Below are positions 1 through 9,401 of a DNA stretch of 35,578 bases, piece by piece (the first letter of the stretch is position 1; every line of letters begins with the position of its first letter). The position numbers and the translations under genes were made by a program. Where the stretch lies: contig CAYLMH010000012.1 of the NCBI GenBank assembly GCA_964385055.1, positions 1-35,578 of the forward strand, read 5' to 3'. The notes under the pieces were generated by a model that saw only the letters and a program-made list of their open reading frames with translations, ran no database searches and was not told the DNA's origin. Source of the DNA: JACRPI01 sp964385055. Its GTDB lineage: Archaea; Nanobdellota; Nanobdellia; Woesearchaeales; DSVV01.

Positions 1-1151
1 TCGCCATTGGTCCACATGATATCTTCATAGTTTGCAGTAAGATCGCTGTCATAAGCAATGCCATACCTGTGGAGAGTTCGTGCAACAGTCTCGTTAAGAA
101 AAACTGGTTTTTTCCCTTGTGCACGGGCAACGTGCGCAAGTCGCTCTTTGTTTTTTTCTGTATTGCTGTTAACAAGAATCGCTTCAGGTCCATACACTGC
201 ATAAAAGCTAGTAAGCCATGCTTCCTTAACAGCAGCGCAAGGGGTGTAAGGCATGGAAGAAAATTCTAAAACTGGATCAGTCCAGAAAAAATTTTCTTTG
301 TTAGGAAGATGTTGAGGATCAGCAGCAGATCGAAGAATTGTAGTAAGGACTGCCTGATCTGTACATTCTGCGTACAGTTCTCTGACTCTCTGTCTAACTT
401 CATGCGCATCAAATTTATCTCGTTCTCTTCCGATAGGAGCACGGATGCTCATAAAATTATATCCAAAAAGTGCTTCTTGATAATCAGCGACCTTGACTTC
501 TCGAATGAAAACCTCTCCTTTCTTAAAACCAATAATGCTATCGCCATTCGCGTGCGTATACTCAGGTTTCCAAGTTCCCTTTTTTCGTCGGAAATACAAG
601 AAATTTTCTTCTGGTCGCTGCAAATACGCAACCATTTCAGGAGTGAGTCCTGCAAGATGAACAGATGTTCCTTTTTGTAAAGGAAGACCAGTAACGTGAT
701 CAAATTCAAGAAGTTTTACGCCTTCTTCAGGATACGGGGTCGCGAGCGCGACAGTTGCCCAATCTCGTGATCGATGCGCGACAACAACATCTTGGAGTGC
801 AAGAGTAAGTGGCGCTTCTTTTGTTCCGCCACGGCCGAAAAGACCAGCTGCAGTATCACTTCCTAATTTTCCAGTGCTGCAAGTAAATTGTCTGTAGATA
901 CTATATCCTTCTCCATCATCACGAAGCACTGCTGTTCCATTTTTCGCATCAACAATGATGGAGAAATCTTTCGCTGAAGAATCTGAGGGCAAACAATTTT
1001 GAATAAGATCGCGTAACGCGTGCGTCCAAGTAAATGTGGTAACTTGTGTATTGTCAATAGGACCATTGCGTCTACTAATACGAGAAGTATGTTCTCTGCC
1101 AACAAGTTGTTCTAAGAATTGTCGACTTCGTGTTTCGTGTGATCCAACCAT
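1..1151 (-). CDS. GHKL-fold ATPase-like protein, C-terminus cut by window edge
   Basis: One open frame with no stop runs from an ATG at 1151 to the window edge, giving about 383 residues. The N-terminal 125 residues carry the three GHKL ATP-binding signatures in order: LRDLIQN (N box, near residue 47), RDDGEGY (G1 box, DxGxG, near 77), and GLFGRGGTKEA (G2 box with lid, near 103). The glycine-rich lid followed by KEA resembles Hsp90/MutL-type GHKL ATPases more than histidine kinases. No phospho-acceptor His domain precedes it. The usual N-box Glu appears as Asp. After residue 125 I recognise nothing further. A TATA box 36 nt upstream implies a leader of about 9 nt. It sits beside the PP2C/VWA/TPR genes on the same strand, so a shared function is possible. 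It is not called a kinase: ATP binding is supported, the reaction is unknown. Confidence 0.75.
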   Translation of the reverse strand, partial: MVGSHETRSRQFLEQLVGREHTSRISRRNGPIDNTQVTTFTWTHALRDLIQNCLPSDSSAKDFSIIVDAKNGTAVLRDDGEGYSIYRQFTCSTGKLGSDTAAGLFGRGGTKEAPLTLALQDVVVAHRSRDWATVALATPYPEEGVKLLEFDHVTGLPLQKGTSVHLAGLTPEMVAYLQRPEENFLYFRRKKGTWKPEYTHANGDSIIGFKKGEVFIREVKVADYQEALFGYNFMSIRAPIGRERDKFDAHEVRQRVRELYAECTDQAVLTTILRSAADPQHLPNKENFFWTDPVLEFSSMPYTPCAAVKEAWLTSFYAVYGPEAILVNSNTEKNKERLAHVARAQGKKPVFLNETVARTLHRYGIAYDSDLTANYEDIMWTNG

Positions 1152-1182
1152 TTGTTCTCTGTAAAGCCGAAGTTTGCAATGC

Positions 1183-1190
1183 TTTATAAA
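1183..1190 (-). promoter_or_regulatory. TATA box of the GHKL ATPase gene
   Basis: TTTATAAA centred 35 nt before the ATG at 1151. Assuming about 27 nt from box centre to transcript start, the leader would be around 9 nt. It lies just past the stop codon of the upstream TPR gene (1220), so the ATPase has its own promoter. Confidence 0.6.
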
Positions 1191-1219
1191 CTTTTCGTAG
1201 AATAGTTACTGAAGAGTAG

Positions 1220-3214
1220 TTATTTTAACAATGCCTGTGCTTGTTTATGTCCTAATGCTGCTGCAGTATGAAGATGATGTTGTGAAAGTGTTTCTTCACC
1301 TGCTCGTTGATATGCAAGTCCAAGTTGGTATTGTCCCCAGCTGTGTCGTGGATTTTGTTCAACAACCTGTCTGAGATGATCAACTGCAAGAGTATTTTCT
1401 TTTTCCATCATCGCGATAGTGCCAAGATGATAATGTGCGTCAACATGAGTTGGTTCAAGGCTAAGCGATGCAGAGAATGCGCGCTTTGCAGTAGCAAGAT
1501 TTTTTCCAGTTTCTTTTCCATCTTTATATGTAACTCCAATTGTGTTTAATAGTTTGAGAATGTCTGTATTCATCGTCTCTCTCGCGCTTGGAACATACTG
1601 TGCAATAACTGCAATCCTTTCAATTTCGTGAAGTGCAAGGATAAGATTTCCAGCAGCATAACTTTCTTGTGCTACTTGAAGGTACTCTTTCGAATCAAAT
1701 AGAGGATCAACTGTTGCAGCAAGTCGGAACGCATTTTCTGCTCGTGTCCTATCTCCTGCGGTGTGATATATACAACCAAGATCAACGAGAGGAGTACGTG
1801 CTTCAATCTTTTTTGCATTGTATCGTGCGTCACTAAAATCAGCAGCAACAGCAGCTTCGAGTGATGCAAGTGCAGCATCGTTGTCTCCTTGAGCGCGTCG
1901 GATTTGTGCAGTGAGTAAGTGAAGAGCACCAGCACCACCTGTTTTTAAAACACGTCGACAGCCATCAAGTGCTTTTGCAGCTTCGCCAACAGCTCCTACT
2001 TGATATTGTAACAACACAAATTCATAGTCTAAAGCAACGGCGTCAAGAATTCTTTCCTGAATACCTTCTCTTAGTTCATCTTCAAAAGGAACATTTTGAG
2101 AGAGTGCTGCTATTTTATCACGGCAATGTTTTGCGTGATCGATATTTTTATCATCGAGTGCTTGACGCATCATTGAAGTATATGCGGTAGCCAGTGAATT
2201 ACGAACAAGAGGAATTTCTGCAAGATCAAGAAGAGAATCCAATCGATGGACATCGGTTTCTGACAGATTTTGATGATAAGACATAGCGGTTTGCCCCGCA
2301 ACGAACGCTACTTTTTCAGAGATCAGCGTTTCATTTAAAGCTATTCCTGCTGCTTTTGCTTTAGGGTAAAGTGTTGCGATTCTTGTTGTGTAAGCAGGAG
2401 ACATAGCATATAATTCCAGAAGCGCAGTAACGCTGTGTGCGTAGATTGGTTCTCCAGTTTCATCAGCAGGTGTTGCGTTCAAACTTTTTTCATATGATGC
2501 TATTGCTTGGGGAAATAATCTCATGTTATGATGATGTGCACCTAAAAGAGAGAAGGCAATATGATTTCTATACGATGTTGCTCCAAGTTTAGGTTTATGA
2601 TCTCTGATAATCTCCTTGAGATCCTCGGTTCTTCCTTCAAGGACAGCAGCAATTCCTGTAGTGTAGATAGGTTCAAAGATAGCGGCGTCTGTTAGAGGAG
2701 GTTCTTCTCTGAATATCACTGGTAAAATATAGCTCATAACTTCAGAAGCAGGAATGTTTGCTGCTTTTGCTTCTTCCATTTTGGTCACAACTAAAGCAAT
2801 ACTTTGGTGCGTGTCAGAACCAAAAAAATACTCGTTGTTTGCTTGTTCTGTTATTGTATAAAATCCAAATTCATGTCCGAGCAGGAGAATTGCACGTTGA
2901 TGCAGAGGATTACTCTGTTGATACGCAACAGCAACAACGTCATCAAGTGCGAGAGACCTGTCTTCTTCTATTTTTTGTCTTCCATGAAGTTCTTCAAGCG
3001 CTTCTACAAGACGAGCATGTTTGTAAGAAACACTTCGTTTATAATCCCACGTTTTTCGAAAAGGTTTTACAGAAAGCCAAGTAAAATCTGCTTTTACATA
3101 TGCTTCTAAAGCAGCAAGTCCTTCTTCTGGAGATATAGGCGATTTAAAGAGTCCACGAGAAGTTTCGCTCAAAAGAATATCATACGGAGAAACAAGACGA
3201 GGTGGTTCCATCAT
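1220..3214 (-). CDS. Large cytoplasmic TPR protein of the phosphatase/VWA locus
   Basis: Protein of 664 residues, no signal peptide or membrane segment. Three parts are visible. Residues ~22-120 match the N-terminal domain of the protein encoded at 9402-11102 (shared LDDVVA motif, then a Tyr and an RA..LL..E.G pattern). Residues ~258-410 are helical and resemble the middle of the PP2C protein at 5615-7873. Residues ~430-664 are the locus-wide TPR module, with AHYHLGTIAMMEK and YQLGLAYQRAG helices. The ATG at 3214 is chosen over an upstream TTG at 3229 because a TATA box is centred 27 nt before it, as for a leaderless transcript; an adjacent ATG at 3211 is the alternative. The TPR array suggests a scaffold role, but the partner is unknown. 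It is monocistronic or co-transcribed with the ATPase gene. Confidence 0.8.
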   Translation of the reverse strand: MMEPPRLVSPYDILLSETSRGLFKSPISPEEGLAALEAYVKADFTWLSVKPFRKTWDYKRSVSYKHARLVEALEELHGRQKIEEDRSLALDDVVAVAYQQSNPLHQRAILLLGHEFGFYTITEQANNEYFFGSDTHQSIALVVTKMEEAKAANIPASEVMSYILPVIFREEPPLTDAAIFEPIYTTGIAAVLEGRTEDLKEIIRDHKPKLGATSYRNHIAFSLLGAHHHNMRLFPQAIASYEKSLNATPADETGEPIYAHSVTALLELYAMSPAYTTRIATLYPKAKAAGIALNETLISEKVAFVAGQTAMSYHQNLSETDVHRLDSLLDLAEIPLVRNSLATAYTSMMRQALDDKNIDHAKHCRDKIAALSQNVPFEDELREGIQERILDAVALDYEFVLLQYQVGAVGEAAKALDGCRRVLKTGGAGALHLLTAQIRRAQGDNDAALASLEAAVAADFSDARYNAKKIEARTPLVDLGCIYHTAGDRTRAENAFRLAATVDPLFDSKEYLQVAQESYAAGNLILALHEIERIAVIAQYVPSARETMNTDILKLLNTIGVTYKDGKETGKNLATAKRAFSASLSLEPTHVDAHYHLGTIAMMEKENTLAVDHLRQVVEQNPRHSWGQYQLGLAYQRAGEETLSQHHLHTAAALGHKQAQALLK

Positions 3215-3236
3215 GACGTTAAGAAACAAAATCCGC

Positions 3237-3244
3237 TTTATAAA
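3237..3244 (-). promoter_or_regulatory. TATA box for the 664-residue TPR gene
   Basis: TTTATAAA centred 27 nt upstream of the ATG at 3214, the leaderless spacing seen at many genes in this window. It lies in the 69-nt gap after the coiled-coil/TPR gene and separates this unit from the five-gene operon. Confidence 0.7.
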
Positions 3245-3283
3245 GATTATGAGAGAGTATCACTCTCCAAAGGAGACTAAATT

Positions 3284-4591
3284 TTAGATCTTTGCGAGTG
3301 CTGTTCGCGCTTCAGAAAGACCAAGTCGTACTGCGGATTCATAACTTCTTCGCGCACTTACTTTTCTGTTGGTTTGCTCATAGACTCGTCCTAACTGGTA
3401 GTGCGCCCATTTGTGATTTGCGTCAGTTCGCAGAACTCCTGTGAATGCTCGTTCTGCAGTAAGGTAATCTTTTTCCATAAATGCGATTGTCCCTAAATGA
3501 TACTGTGCAGGAAAATATGCAGGGTCAATAGAGAGTGCAGCAGTAAATGCGCGTTTTGCTGCAGCGTAATCTTTTTTACCAGCAATGCCGTCTTTGAATG
3601 CGACACCAACATTGTTTGCAGTTTCAAGAATTTTTTTCTTTGGTGATTCTGGGCAGTATTTTCCAGCTAAGCTTGCGCGTTCAACTGCCCAGAGCGCTTT
3701 GGTGTAATCTCTTCGTGCAATAAAGCCAACCGCTTCTTCAAGATCTTTTGTTGCGAATGCAGGACGAAGTTTTACTGCAGAAGTAAAAGCAGATCGTGCA
3801 TCACTTTGTCTATTCATTGCATGATACGTCATGCCGAGGTAATATTGAATCCAGCCGTTTTTTGGATCATTTCGCGCAGCAGTAGTTAGAGCACTCGCTG
3901 CGTCAGTATATTTTTGTGCAGCAAATGCTGTTTTTCCTGCGGTGAAATAATCTTGTGATGTTGCAGAGGGAGCTGTAGGTCGTGCAGGGCCTCTTGCCGC
4001 TGGACGAGGAGGTGTAGTAGTTCCTTGTGCTTCACGAGGTGGTGCAGCAGCTTTTGGTTCACTTCTTGTTGGCCTTTCTGTTCCTTGTAATTCAGAAAGA
4101 AGATCATCTAAAACTCCACGCAATTCTTTTGCGTTAGGATGTCCAGCAATTTGAACTAAAAGACGAGCGTATTGGTCTTGTGCTATTTGGCGTCTGGTTT
4201 CTGTTGTTGCAAGTCGCGCTTCTAAATCATCAATTTGCTGTGATGCAAGGTGAAGAAGTTCTTCATCAGCAGATGTTGCTGATCCTGATCCGCGGGGCAT
4301 TTCTCGTGCATACAAAATAAGTTCTGTTGCATCTTTTGCAGTGATGAGTTCAGTTGCTCGTCTTGTAAGTGACATTGCTAATTTATTGCCCTCATATGGA
4401 ATATTATTTGTTGCAAGCCAAGATTTAAGTGCGTCTTCATGAAGTGAGCGAACAATACCTCTTCCAAGGTCGCCGAGAACTTTTTCAAGTAACGGGAGAC
4501 CGCCAACTGCCATAATATGGTCGACAAAATCAGCGTTCAGACCACCATTCGCTAATGGATTTTTTGTTTGTTCGTAGGTATAGTCGCTCAT
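3284..4591 (-). CDS. Coiled-coil/TPR protein, last gene of the PP2C-VWA operon
   Basis: Protein of 435 residues. Residues 1-105 are helical and unrecognised. Residues ~107-147 look like a coiled coil (ADEELLHLASQQIDDLEARL). Residues ~170-212 form a Pro/Ala/Thr/Arg-rich flexible linker. Residues ~213-435 are the TPR module shared by five proteins of the locus, with YYLGMTYHAM, FATKDLEEAVGFIA, AQYHLGTIAFMEKDY and HYQLGRVYEQT helices. The start lies 10 nt after the stop of the VWA gene, so the two are translated from one message. The linker between a dimerising region and a TPR array suggests an adaptor. No catalytic motif is visible. Its TPR coding sequence contains a 66-nt stretch nearly identical to the PP2C gene at 5615-7873. 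Confidence 0.8.
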   Translation of the reverse strand: MSDYTYEQTKNPLANGGLNADFVDHIMAVGGLPLLEKVLGDLGRGIVRSLHEDALKSWLATNNIPYEGNKLAMSLTRRATELITAKDATELILYAREMPRGSGSATSADEELLHLASQQIDDLEARLATTETRRQIAQDQYARLLVQIAGHPNAKELRGVLDDLLSELQGTERPTRSEPKAAAPPREAQGTTTPPRPAARGPARPTAPSATSQDYFTAGKTAFAAQKYTDAASALTTAARNDPKNGWIQYYLGMTYHAMNRQSDARSAFTSAVKLRPAFATKDLEEAVGFIARRDYTKALWAVERASLAGKYCPESPKKKILETANNVGVAFKDGIAGKKDYAAAKRAFTAALSIDPAYFPAQYHLGTIAFMEKDYLTAERAFTGVLRTDANHKWAHYQLGRVYEQTNRKVSARRSYESAVRLGLSEARTALAKI

Positions 4592-4601
4592 AATATATCA
4601 T

Positions 4602-5600
4602 CTATGGTTTTTTCATTTCCAAATAACCTGCAATACGATCTCTTCTTCCTGAGTCAGTCAGTTGTCGTTGTGCGTATTCTCTAAATGCTGCTTCAGATTG
4701 CGCGAGTCGCGTTCCAGCCATGATAAGTGCAGGAATGTCTCCCACATCTTGAAGAGAAACAAACTTAGAAGTGTCTATTTCTCCACGAGCAGCTTCAACT
4801 ATTTTTCGTTGAAGCGTATCAACGCCGTATCCTTTATCTTTATGTTGACTAAAGCCAGTACCATATTCAGAACAACCAACAAAGAGAGAAAGATCGCTTG
4901 CTGCAGCAAGAGCTCGCCAGGCAGTAAGAGGATCAATGTTATTTGGGCACCCAAAATCTGTAAGGTCTGTCCTTCCAGCAGAACCTGATGATTCTACATA
5001 TATGCCGTCAAGACCTGGTAATCCATGGGGAATTGAATCTCCAAAAAAAACAGCAACTCTTTTTACACCTAAACGTCTTTTGCTTATCATTCTTTTTGAA
5101 ACTTCAAGCCATGCGCATTCATAAGCTTCCGCAGTGTCGGTGTTAGGAATAGTAGGAATGCGTGTTATTGCTTGTTCTAATTGTCCTAAATTACTACTAA
5201 GAGGATAAATTTGTAGAAATGAAGTTGCTGGAGCAGGAACTAAATTTCTCGGTCTATGTCCTAGGAGCACACGGCTATGATAGTCCGCATCACTTACTTG
5301 TTTATAATGATCTCCAACATATCCTACAGAGATAGAGACTTCTCCGCGTTCAGGTGTAGTAAAGAGTTCTCGAGCAATATCTCCAAGGCCTTTTTTAACA
5401 GCATCGATAACTGGTTCCATACTATTGGTTGCGTCAGTCATCAAATACACATCAACAGGCATATACATTGGTACTTTTTTTTCTTCAGGAGCAGGTCCAG
5501 TTCCTTTGTCCACTAATCTTCTTGATTCTTGTCCAGGAAGTCCCTTAGGGGTAGCTCCCGTTAATTGTCTTCGTAATTTGTCTCTGATGTCTTCTGCCAT
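4602..5600 (-). CDS. VWA (von Willebrand A) domain protein
   Basis: Protein of 332 residues with a VWA fold over residues ~48-290. The MIDAS metal site is intact: DATNS (D56, T58, S60; DxTxS form), a loop-2 threonine in DTAEAYECAW (T156), and a third-loop aspartate in VFFGDS (D188) after a hydrophobic strand. VWA domains of this type bind a partner through a coordinated Mg ion. In bacteria TerY-like VWA proteins are encoded with PP2C phosphatases and kinases, which matches the two PP2C genes directly upstream here. There is no TPR module, unlike its neighbours, and no signal peptide, so it should be cytoplasmic. A GAGGT ribosome-binding site precedes the ATG, and the gap to the upstream stop is 14 nt. 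The family placement is sound; the specific partner is inferred. Confidence 0.85.
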   Translation of the reverse strand: MAEDIRDKLRRQLTGATPKGLPGQESRRLVDKGTGPAPEEKKVPMYMPVDVYLMTDATNSMEPVIDAVKKGLGDIARELFTTPERGEVSISVGYVGDHYKQVSDADYHSRVLLGHRPRNLVPAPATSFLQIYPLSSNLGQLEQAITRIPTIPNTDTAEAYECAWLEVSKRMISKRRLGVKRVAVFFGDSIPHGLPGLDGIYVESSGSAGRTDLTDFGCPNNIDPLTAWRALAAASDLSLFVGCSEYGTGFSQHKDKGYGVDTLQRKIVEAARGEIDTSKFVSLQDVGDIPALIMAGTRLAQSEAAFREYAQRQLTDSGRRDRIAGYLEMKKP

Positions 5601-5614
5601 TTTTCTGTACCTCG

Positions 5615-7873
5615 TTATTGTTGTAATTGTTTCAACGCAGTTTGTGCTTGTTCGAGCCCCAAATCTGTTGCGATTTGATAATGATTTCTTGCTTCACTAT
5701 TTCCTGTTGCCTCGTATACTCGCGCGAGTTGATACTGCGCCCAGCGATGTTTTGGATTTCTTCTGATTACTTGTTCAAAATGTTGTTCTGCAGTATCATA
5801 ATCTTTTTCCATAAAAGCAATCGTTCCTAAATGATATTCTGCGTGAACATGAGAAGAGTCAAGAGAAAGCGCAGCAGTAAAAAGACGTCGAGCAACTGCA
5901 TGATCTCTTCCAATTTCTTTTCCTTCTTTATACACAACACCAAGCGTGATAAGTGTTTCTAAAATTTTGTCTTGTGGCGCAGCAGCAGAGTAAGAAGCAA
6001 CGTGAACAGCGCGTTCAGCTGCCCATCCAGCTCGTCGATAATCTTTTGCTGCGATAAAGCCAACTGCTTCTTCAAGATCTTTTGTTGCGAATGCAGGGCG
6101 AAGTTTTACTGCAGAAGTAAATGCATCTTCTGCAAGTCCTCCTTTTCCAAGTGCATGATGCGTCATACCAAGATAGTAGTGTGCCCAACTGTTTCGTGGT
6201 TCTTGCGCTGTAACCACAGAGAATGCGGCAGCAGCAGCTTCAAAGCGTTTCTTGCTGAATGCGTCTTTTCCCCAATCATAGAATGTTGCAGGAACTTTTT
6301 CTTGTGCAGCAAGCTCTTGTAGTGCAGTAACATTTCCTTCTTCAAAGTAACCTCGTGCAATTTCTACTACAAAGGCATTTTGTCTGCCAAGTGCAGATGT
6401 TCTAAACGTGTCTTCCTGACGTGCAGCTGCAGAAATCCTTTTCACAAATCTATAAGCGGTTGCATAATCTTTTGCTTCAATTGCTTTTTCTGCGAGTCTG
6501 TTATACATATCGATAAAACTATTTTCCAATTCAGGAATTACTGAAAGAACAGGATCGATAAGGGTATGAATTCCTGCAAGGGAGGCAGAAGCTCCTGTGT
6601 AATCGGAAAGCGCTCGATGTGCGATTCGTTCAACAGCGTCACAGAGGAACGGTGTTGCTTGCTCTTGATATCCGGATGCTTTTTCTCTAAGCTCTAATAC
6701 TTTAGAAAAGAAAGTTTGTTCTTTTCCATTAAGTTGTCCTTCTTCGCGAACATAGATCAGTGAATAAAGTTTCAGTAGTTGAGAAACAGTTTGTCCGATA
6801 TATGGCTCTCTCATTTCCAGAGGAGATGCGCGTTCAAGTGCTTCTTCATAAAGATCTCGAGCAACAAGCGGAAGATCTGATTTTGTGCGTGCGGTATATT
6901 CTGCAAGGATAAATCGCGCTTTGCTTTGTTTTGCAACTTTCAATCGAGTTTCATACTGGTCAACAAAGTGTCGGAGAAGTGAAGTGTCATCTACTTCTAT
7001 TGATCCAAGACCACGTTCAAGAAGCACTTCAAGAGGAATTCCTTTAACTCTTGCAACAACAGCAGTAATGTTATCTCGCCCGCCTGCGGCGTTTGCTGCA
7101 ATAACAAGAGTTTGGGCAGCAGCAAGATCGTCGTCAGGGTAATCGCGATATGCTTCTTCTACTTTTGCTTTAATATGTTCGTCAGAAAGTTCTCCCCAGA
7201 GTCCATCAGTGCAGAGAAGATAAATATCTCCGAGTTGTATAGTGTGTCGTGTATCTTGAAGATCAGAGAGAGAATCTTCTTCGAAGCCAACAGCACGACG
7301 GATGAAATTTCTGTTCTTGCTTGTTCGAATCTGGTCTTTTGAAATACGCCCTGCGCGATAAGAAGACCACGCGTCGGTATCATCTTCTGTAAGTTGTTCA
7401 ATTTTTCCTTCTCTGATGCGGTAGAGTCTGGAATCTCCAAGAGAAGCTGCATCAAGAGTATATCCTGAGAAGCGAACAGCGACAACTGTTGCGCACAAGC
7501 CATCTTGTTTCCCGAGTTCTTTTGGTCTTCGTTCAGCTTCTTCGAGTAAGCTTTCATGTGCTTGACGAACAATATCACTGAGTTGATGGCCTCGGGAAGG
7601 AGCAGCAGTAAGATCTTGCTGTGTCTCAAATACGTCACAAACAAGTTCGCTTGCGGTTTCTCCAATGCTATGGCCTCCTGCGCCATCAGCGACAACGAGA
7701 GTTCCATCACGAAGAAGATAATTATCTTGGTTTGTGGGTCTTCTCTTCCCTTTTTCAGAGTATGCTCCAACTGAGAGCATCATTTCTTCTCCAAGAAAAA
7801 GAGTATACTGATGAGTATCTGGGCTGTCATTTCCATCATGTGTTCTAAAGTAGTGTTGTGTTGGAAGCATCAT
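5615..7873 (-). CDS. PP2C Ser/Thr phosphatase fused to helical and TPR domains
   Basis: Protein of 752 residues. Residues ~33-278 form a PP2C (PPM) metal-dependent phosphatase domain with the metal-binding set present: NQDN (D50), VADGAGGH (D63, G64), SLGDSRLY (D147), CTDGLW (D223) and GGRDNIT (D267). Residues ~359-520 are helical and resemble the middle of the 664-residue TPR protein. Residues ~528-752 are the locus TPR module. The ATG at 7873 is chosen because it follows the upstream stop by 1 nt with a purine-rich AGAGAAGA upstream; a longer frame to 7939 would overlap the preceding gene. It probably removes phosphate from Ser/Thr of a partner recruited by the TPRs. No cognate kinase is in the window. 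DGAGGH replaces the usual DGMGGH, a mild variant. Confidence 0.88.
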   Translation of the reverse strand: MMLPTQHYFRTHDGNDSPDTHQYTLFLGEEMMLSVGAYSEKGKRRPTNQDNYLLRDGTLVVADGAGGHSIGETASELVCDVFETQQDLTAAPSRGHQLSDIVRQAHESLLEEAERRPKELGKQDGLCATVVAVRFSGYTLDAASLGDSRLYRIREGKIEQLTEDDTDAWSSYRAGRISKDQIRTSKNRNFIRRAVGFEEDSLSDLQDTRHTIQLGDIYLLCTDGLWGELSDEHIKAKVEEAYRDYPDDDLAAAQTLVIAANAAGGRDNITAVVARVKGIPLEVLLERGLGSIEVDDTSLLRHFVDQYETRLKVAKQSKARFILAEYTARTKSDLPLVARDLYEEALERASPLEMREPYIGQTVSQLLKLYSLIYVREEGQLNGKEQTFFSKVLELREKASGYQEQATPFLCDAVERIAHRALSDYTGASASLAGIHTLIDPVLSVIPELENSFIDMYNRLAEKAIEAKDYATAYRFVKRISAAARQEDTFRTSALGRQNAFVVEIARGYFEEGNVTALQELAAQEKVPATFYDWGKDAFSKKRFEAAAAAFSVVTAQEPRNSWAHYYLGMTHHALGKGGLAEDAFTSAVKLRPAFATKDLEEAVGFIAAKDYRRAGWAAERAVHVASYSAAAPQDKILETLITLGVVYKEGKEIGRDHAVARRLFTAALSLDSSHVHAEYHLGTIAFMEKDYDTAEQHFEQVIRRNPKHRWAQYQLARVYEATGNSEARNHYQIATDLGLEQAQTALKQLQQ

Positions 7874-7874
7874 T

Positions 7875-9386
7875 TTATTTTCTTCTCTGTAACTGTTGTA
7901 ATGCAGTTGCCGCTTGTTCAAGCCCCAAAGCTGCTGCACGTTGATAATGGTCTCTTGCCTTCGTGTTTCCTGTTAGTTCATAGACTCTGCCAAGTTGATA
8001 CTGCGCCCAACGGTGGTTTGGTTGCCTTTGGACAACACCGCGAAGGGATGCTTCTGCTTTGGTATAATCTTTCTGCATCATCGCAATAGTTCCAATATGG
8101 TAATGCGCGTCTGCGTTGTGTGTGTCAGCGGCGAGTGCGGCAGTAAATGCGCGTGTTGCTGCGGTATAATCTTTAGAGATTTCTTTGCCATCTTTGAAAG
8201 CAATACCTACTTTGTTTGCAATGGCTGCAATTCCTGTTACTGCGATCTTAGAACAATAAGGAGCAATGATTGCCGCTCGTTCAACAGCCCATAGTGCTTT
8301 TTTGTATTCTTTCTGTGCAACAAATGTGCGTGCTTCGTCAGCATCTTTTGTCGCGAATGCAGGTCTTAATTTAAGAGCAGAGGTAAAGTGATATTTCGCA
8401 GATTCTTGATCTGCAAAAATATGATGTATTCTTCCTAAATAATAGTGTGCCCAGCTGTTTTTTGGATTTCCAATTAAAACTTCTTCAAAAGAGTCTTTTG
8501 CCGCAGCATAGAGTTGTTTTCCAAACTGTTCTTGTCCTGCTGAATAAAAATGAGATTCAAGCTTACCCTTAGGGGCAGTATCTATGCCCACTAAAAGGAC
8601 AGTAATGTTATCGTTTCCTCCTGCTCTGAGTGCGGCGTTGACTAAGGCGTGCGCAGCTGCCCTGTGATCATTGGGAGCAGCTCTGTAAGAGTTTTGAATA
8701 GTATGCTGAATTTCTGCGTCAGAAAGATCATCCCAAAGTCCGTCGGAACAAAGAAGATAAACATCTCCAATAACAAGAGGTTTTGGTTTAGAAGCTTGTC
8801 GCGTGGTATCAAAACCCGATGTACCAATACAAGCATTAAGATAATTCTTATACGGCACTTGTCGAGCAGCTTCTTTTGATGCAAGTTGTCCTGATCTAAA
8901 CTGCCTCCATGCAATAGAATCATCTTCAGTGAGTTGTTCTAATGTTTTGCGTGCTCTGCCAAAACAATAAATGCGAGAGTCTCCCACATGAAAGTGCGAT
9001 TCTTGTTCTGTTTCATCAATGCGAAGAACAACTTCAGTAGAGCCGGGGTTTGTTCCAAGTTTCTGTGTTATAGCAGTATGAGCTCTTTGCGCAAGTGTAG
9101 AAAGGTCATCTCGTGAAGCGCTGAGATGGGTGTAACAAACAACACTGCTTGCTTCTTCACCAAAAGCATGTCCTCCCATGCCATCTGCGACAACAAAAAG
9201 CGCGTGGTGTTTGTCCGTGAGAGGATCGTGTTCAACAACCAGCCCGTAATTATCTTCGTTGGCGCTTCTTTTATGGCCAGTGTGCGTTATTGCAACAGCG
9301 TTGAGAACAAAATGTGGAAACCGAATAGTGTAAATATCTTCTTTTTGTGCTGCTTTTGCAGACTGAAATGTAATTCTTTGTTTCAT
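7875..9386 (-). CDS. PP2C Ser/Thr phosphatase with C-terminal TPR module
   Basis: Protein of 503 residues. A PP2C domain fills residues ~30-268, with SANEDNY (D45), VADGMGGH (D68, G69), HVGDSRIY (D136), CSDGLW (D215) and GGNDNIT (D259), so both metals can be held and activity is expected. Residues ~280-503 are the shared TPR module, joined directly without the helical middle found in its sister PP2C protein. The ATG at 9386 is preceded by GTGA at a suitable distance; an in-frame GTG at 9395 is the alternative start. The preceding gene stops 15 nt upstream and the next gene starts 1 nt downstream, so translation is coupled. Two PP2C enzymes in one operon suggests different targets or a regulatory pair. 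Confidence 0.88.
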   Translation of the reverse strand: MKQRITFQSAKAAQKEDIYTIRFPHFVLNAVAITHTGHKRSANEDNYGLVVEHDPLTDKHHALFVVADGMGGHAFGEEASSVVCYTHLSASRDDLSTLAQRAHTAITQKLGTNPGSTEVVLRIDETEQESHFHVGDSRIYCFGRARKTLEQLTEDDSIAWRQFRSGQLASKEAARQVPYKNYLNACIGTSGFDTTRQASKPKPLVIGDVYLLCSDGLWDDLSDAEIQHTIQNSYRAAPNDHRAAAHALVNAALRAGGNDNITVLLVGIDTAPKGKLESHFYSAGQEQFGKQLYAAAKDSFEEVLIGNPKNSWAHYYLGRIHHIFADQESAKYHFTSALKLRPAFATKDADEARTFVAQKEYKKALWAVERAAIIAPYCSKIAVTGIAAIANKVGIAFKDGKEISKDYTAATRAFTAALAADTHNADAHYHIGTIAMMQKDYTKAEASLRGVVQRQPNHRWAQYQLGRVYELTGNTKARDHYQRAAALGLEQAATALQQLQRRK

Positions 9387-9401
9387 GGTCTTCACGCAAA
9401 A

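Noticed and set aside
1..1151. Two-component histidine kinase
   Set aside because: GHKL motifs are present but no dimerisation/phospho-acceptor domain lies upstream, and the lid resembles Hsp90/MutL types.
7159..7770. 203-codon open frame inside the PP2C gene on the same strand
   Set aside because: It is a shifted-frame shadow of the PP2C domain; low-complexity Leu/Ile composition and no motif.
7874..7939. 22-residue extension of the larger PP2C protein
   Set aside because: It overlaps the end of the preceding PP2C gene; ATG 7873 lies 1 nt after that stop and the added residues match no domain.
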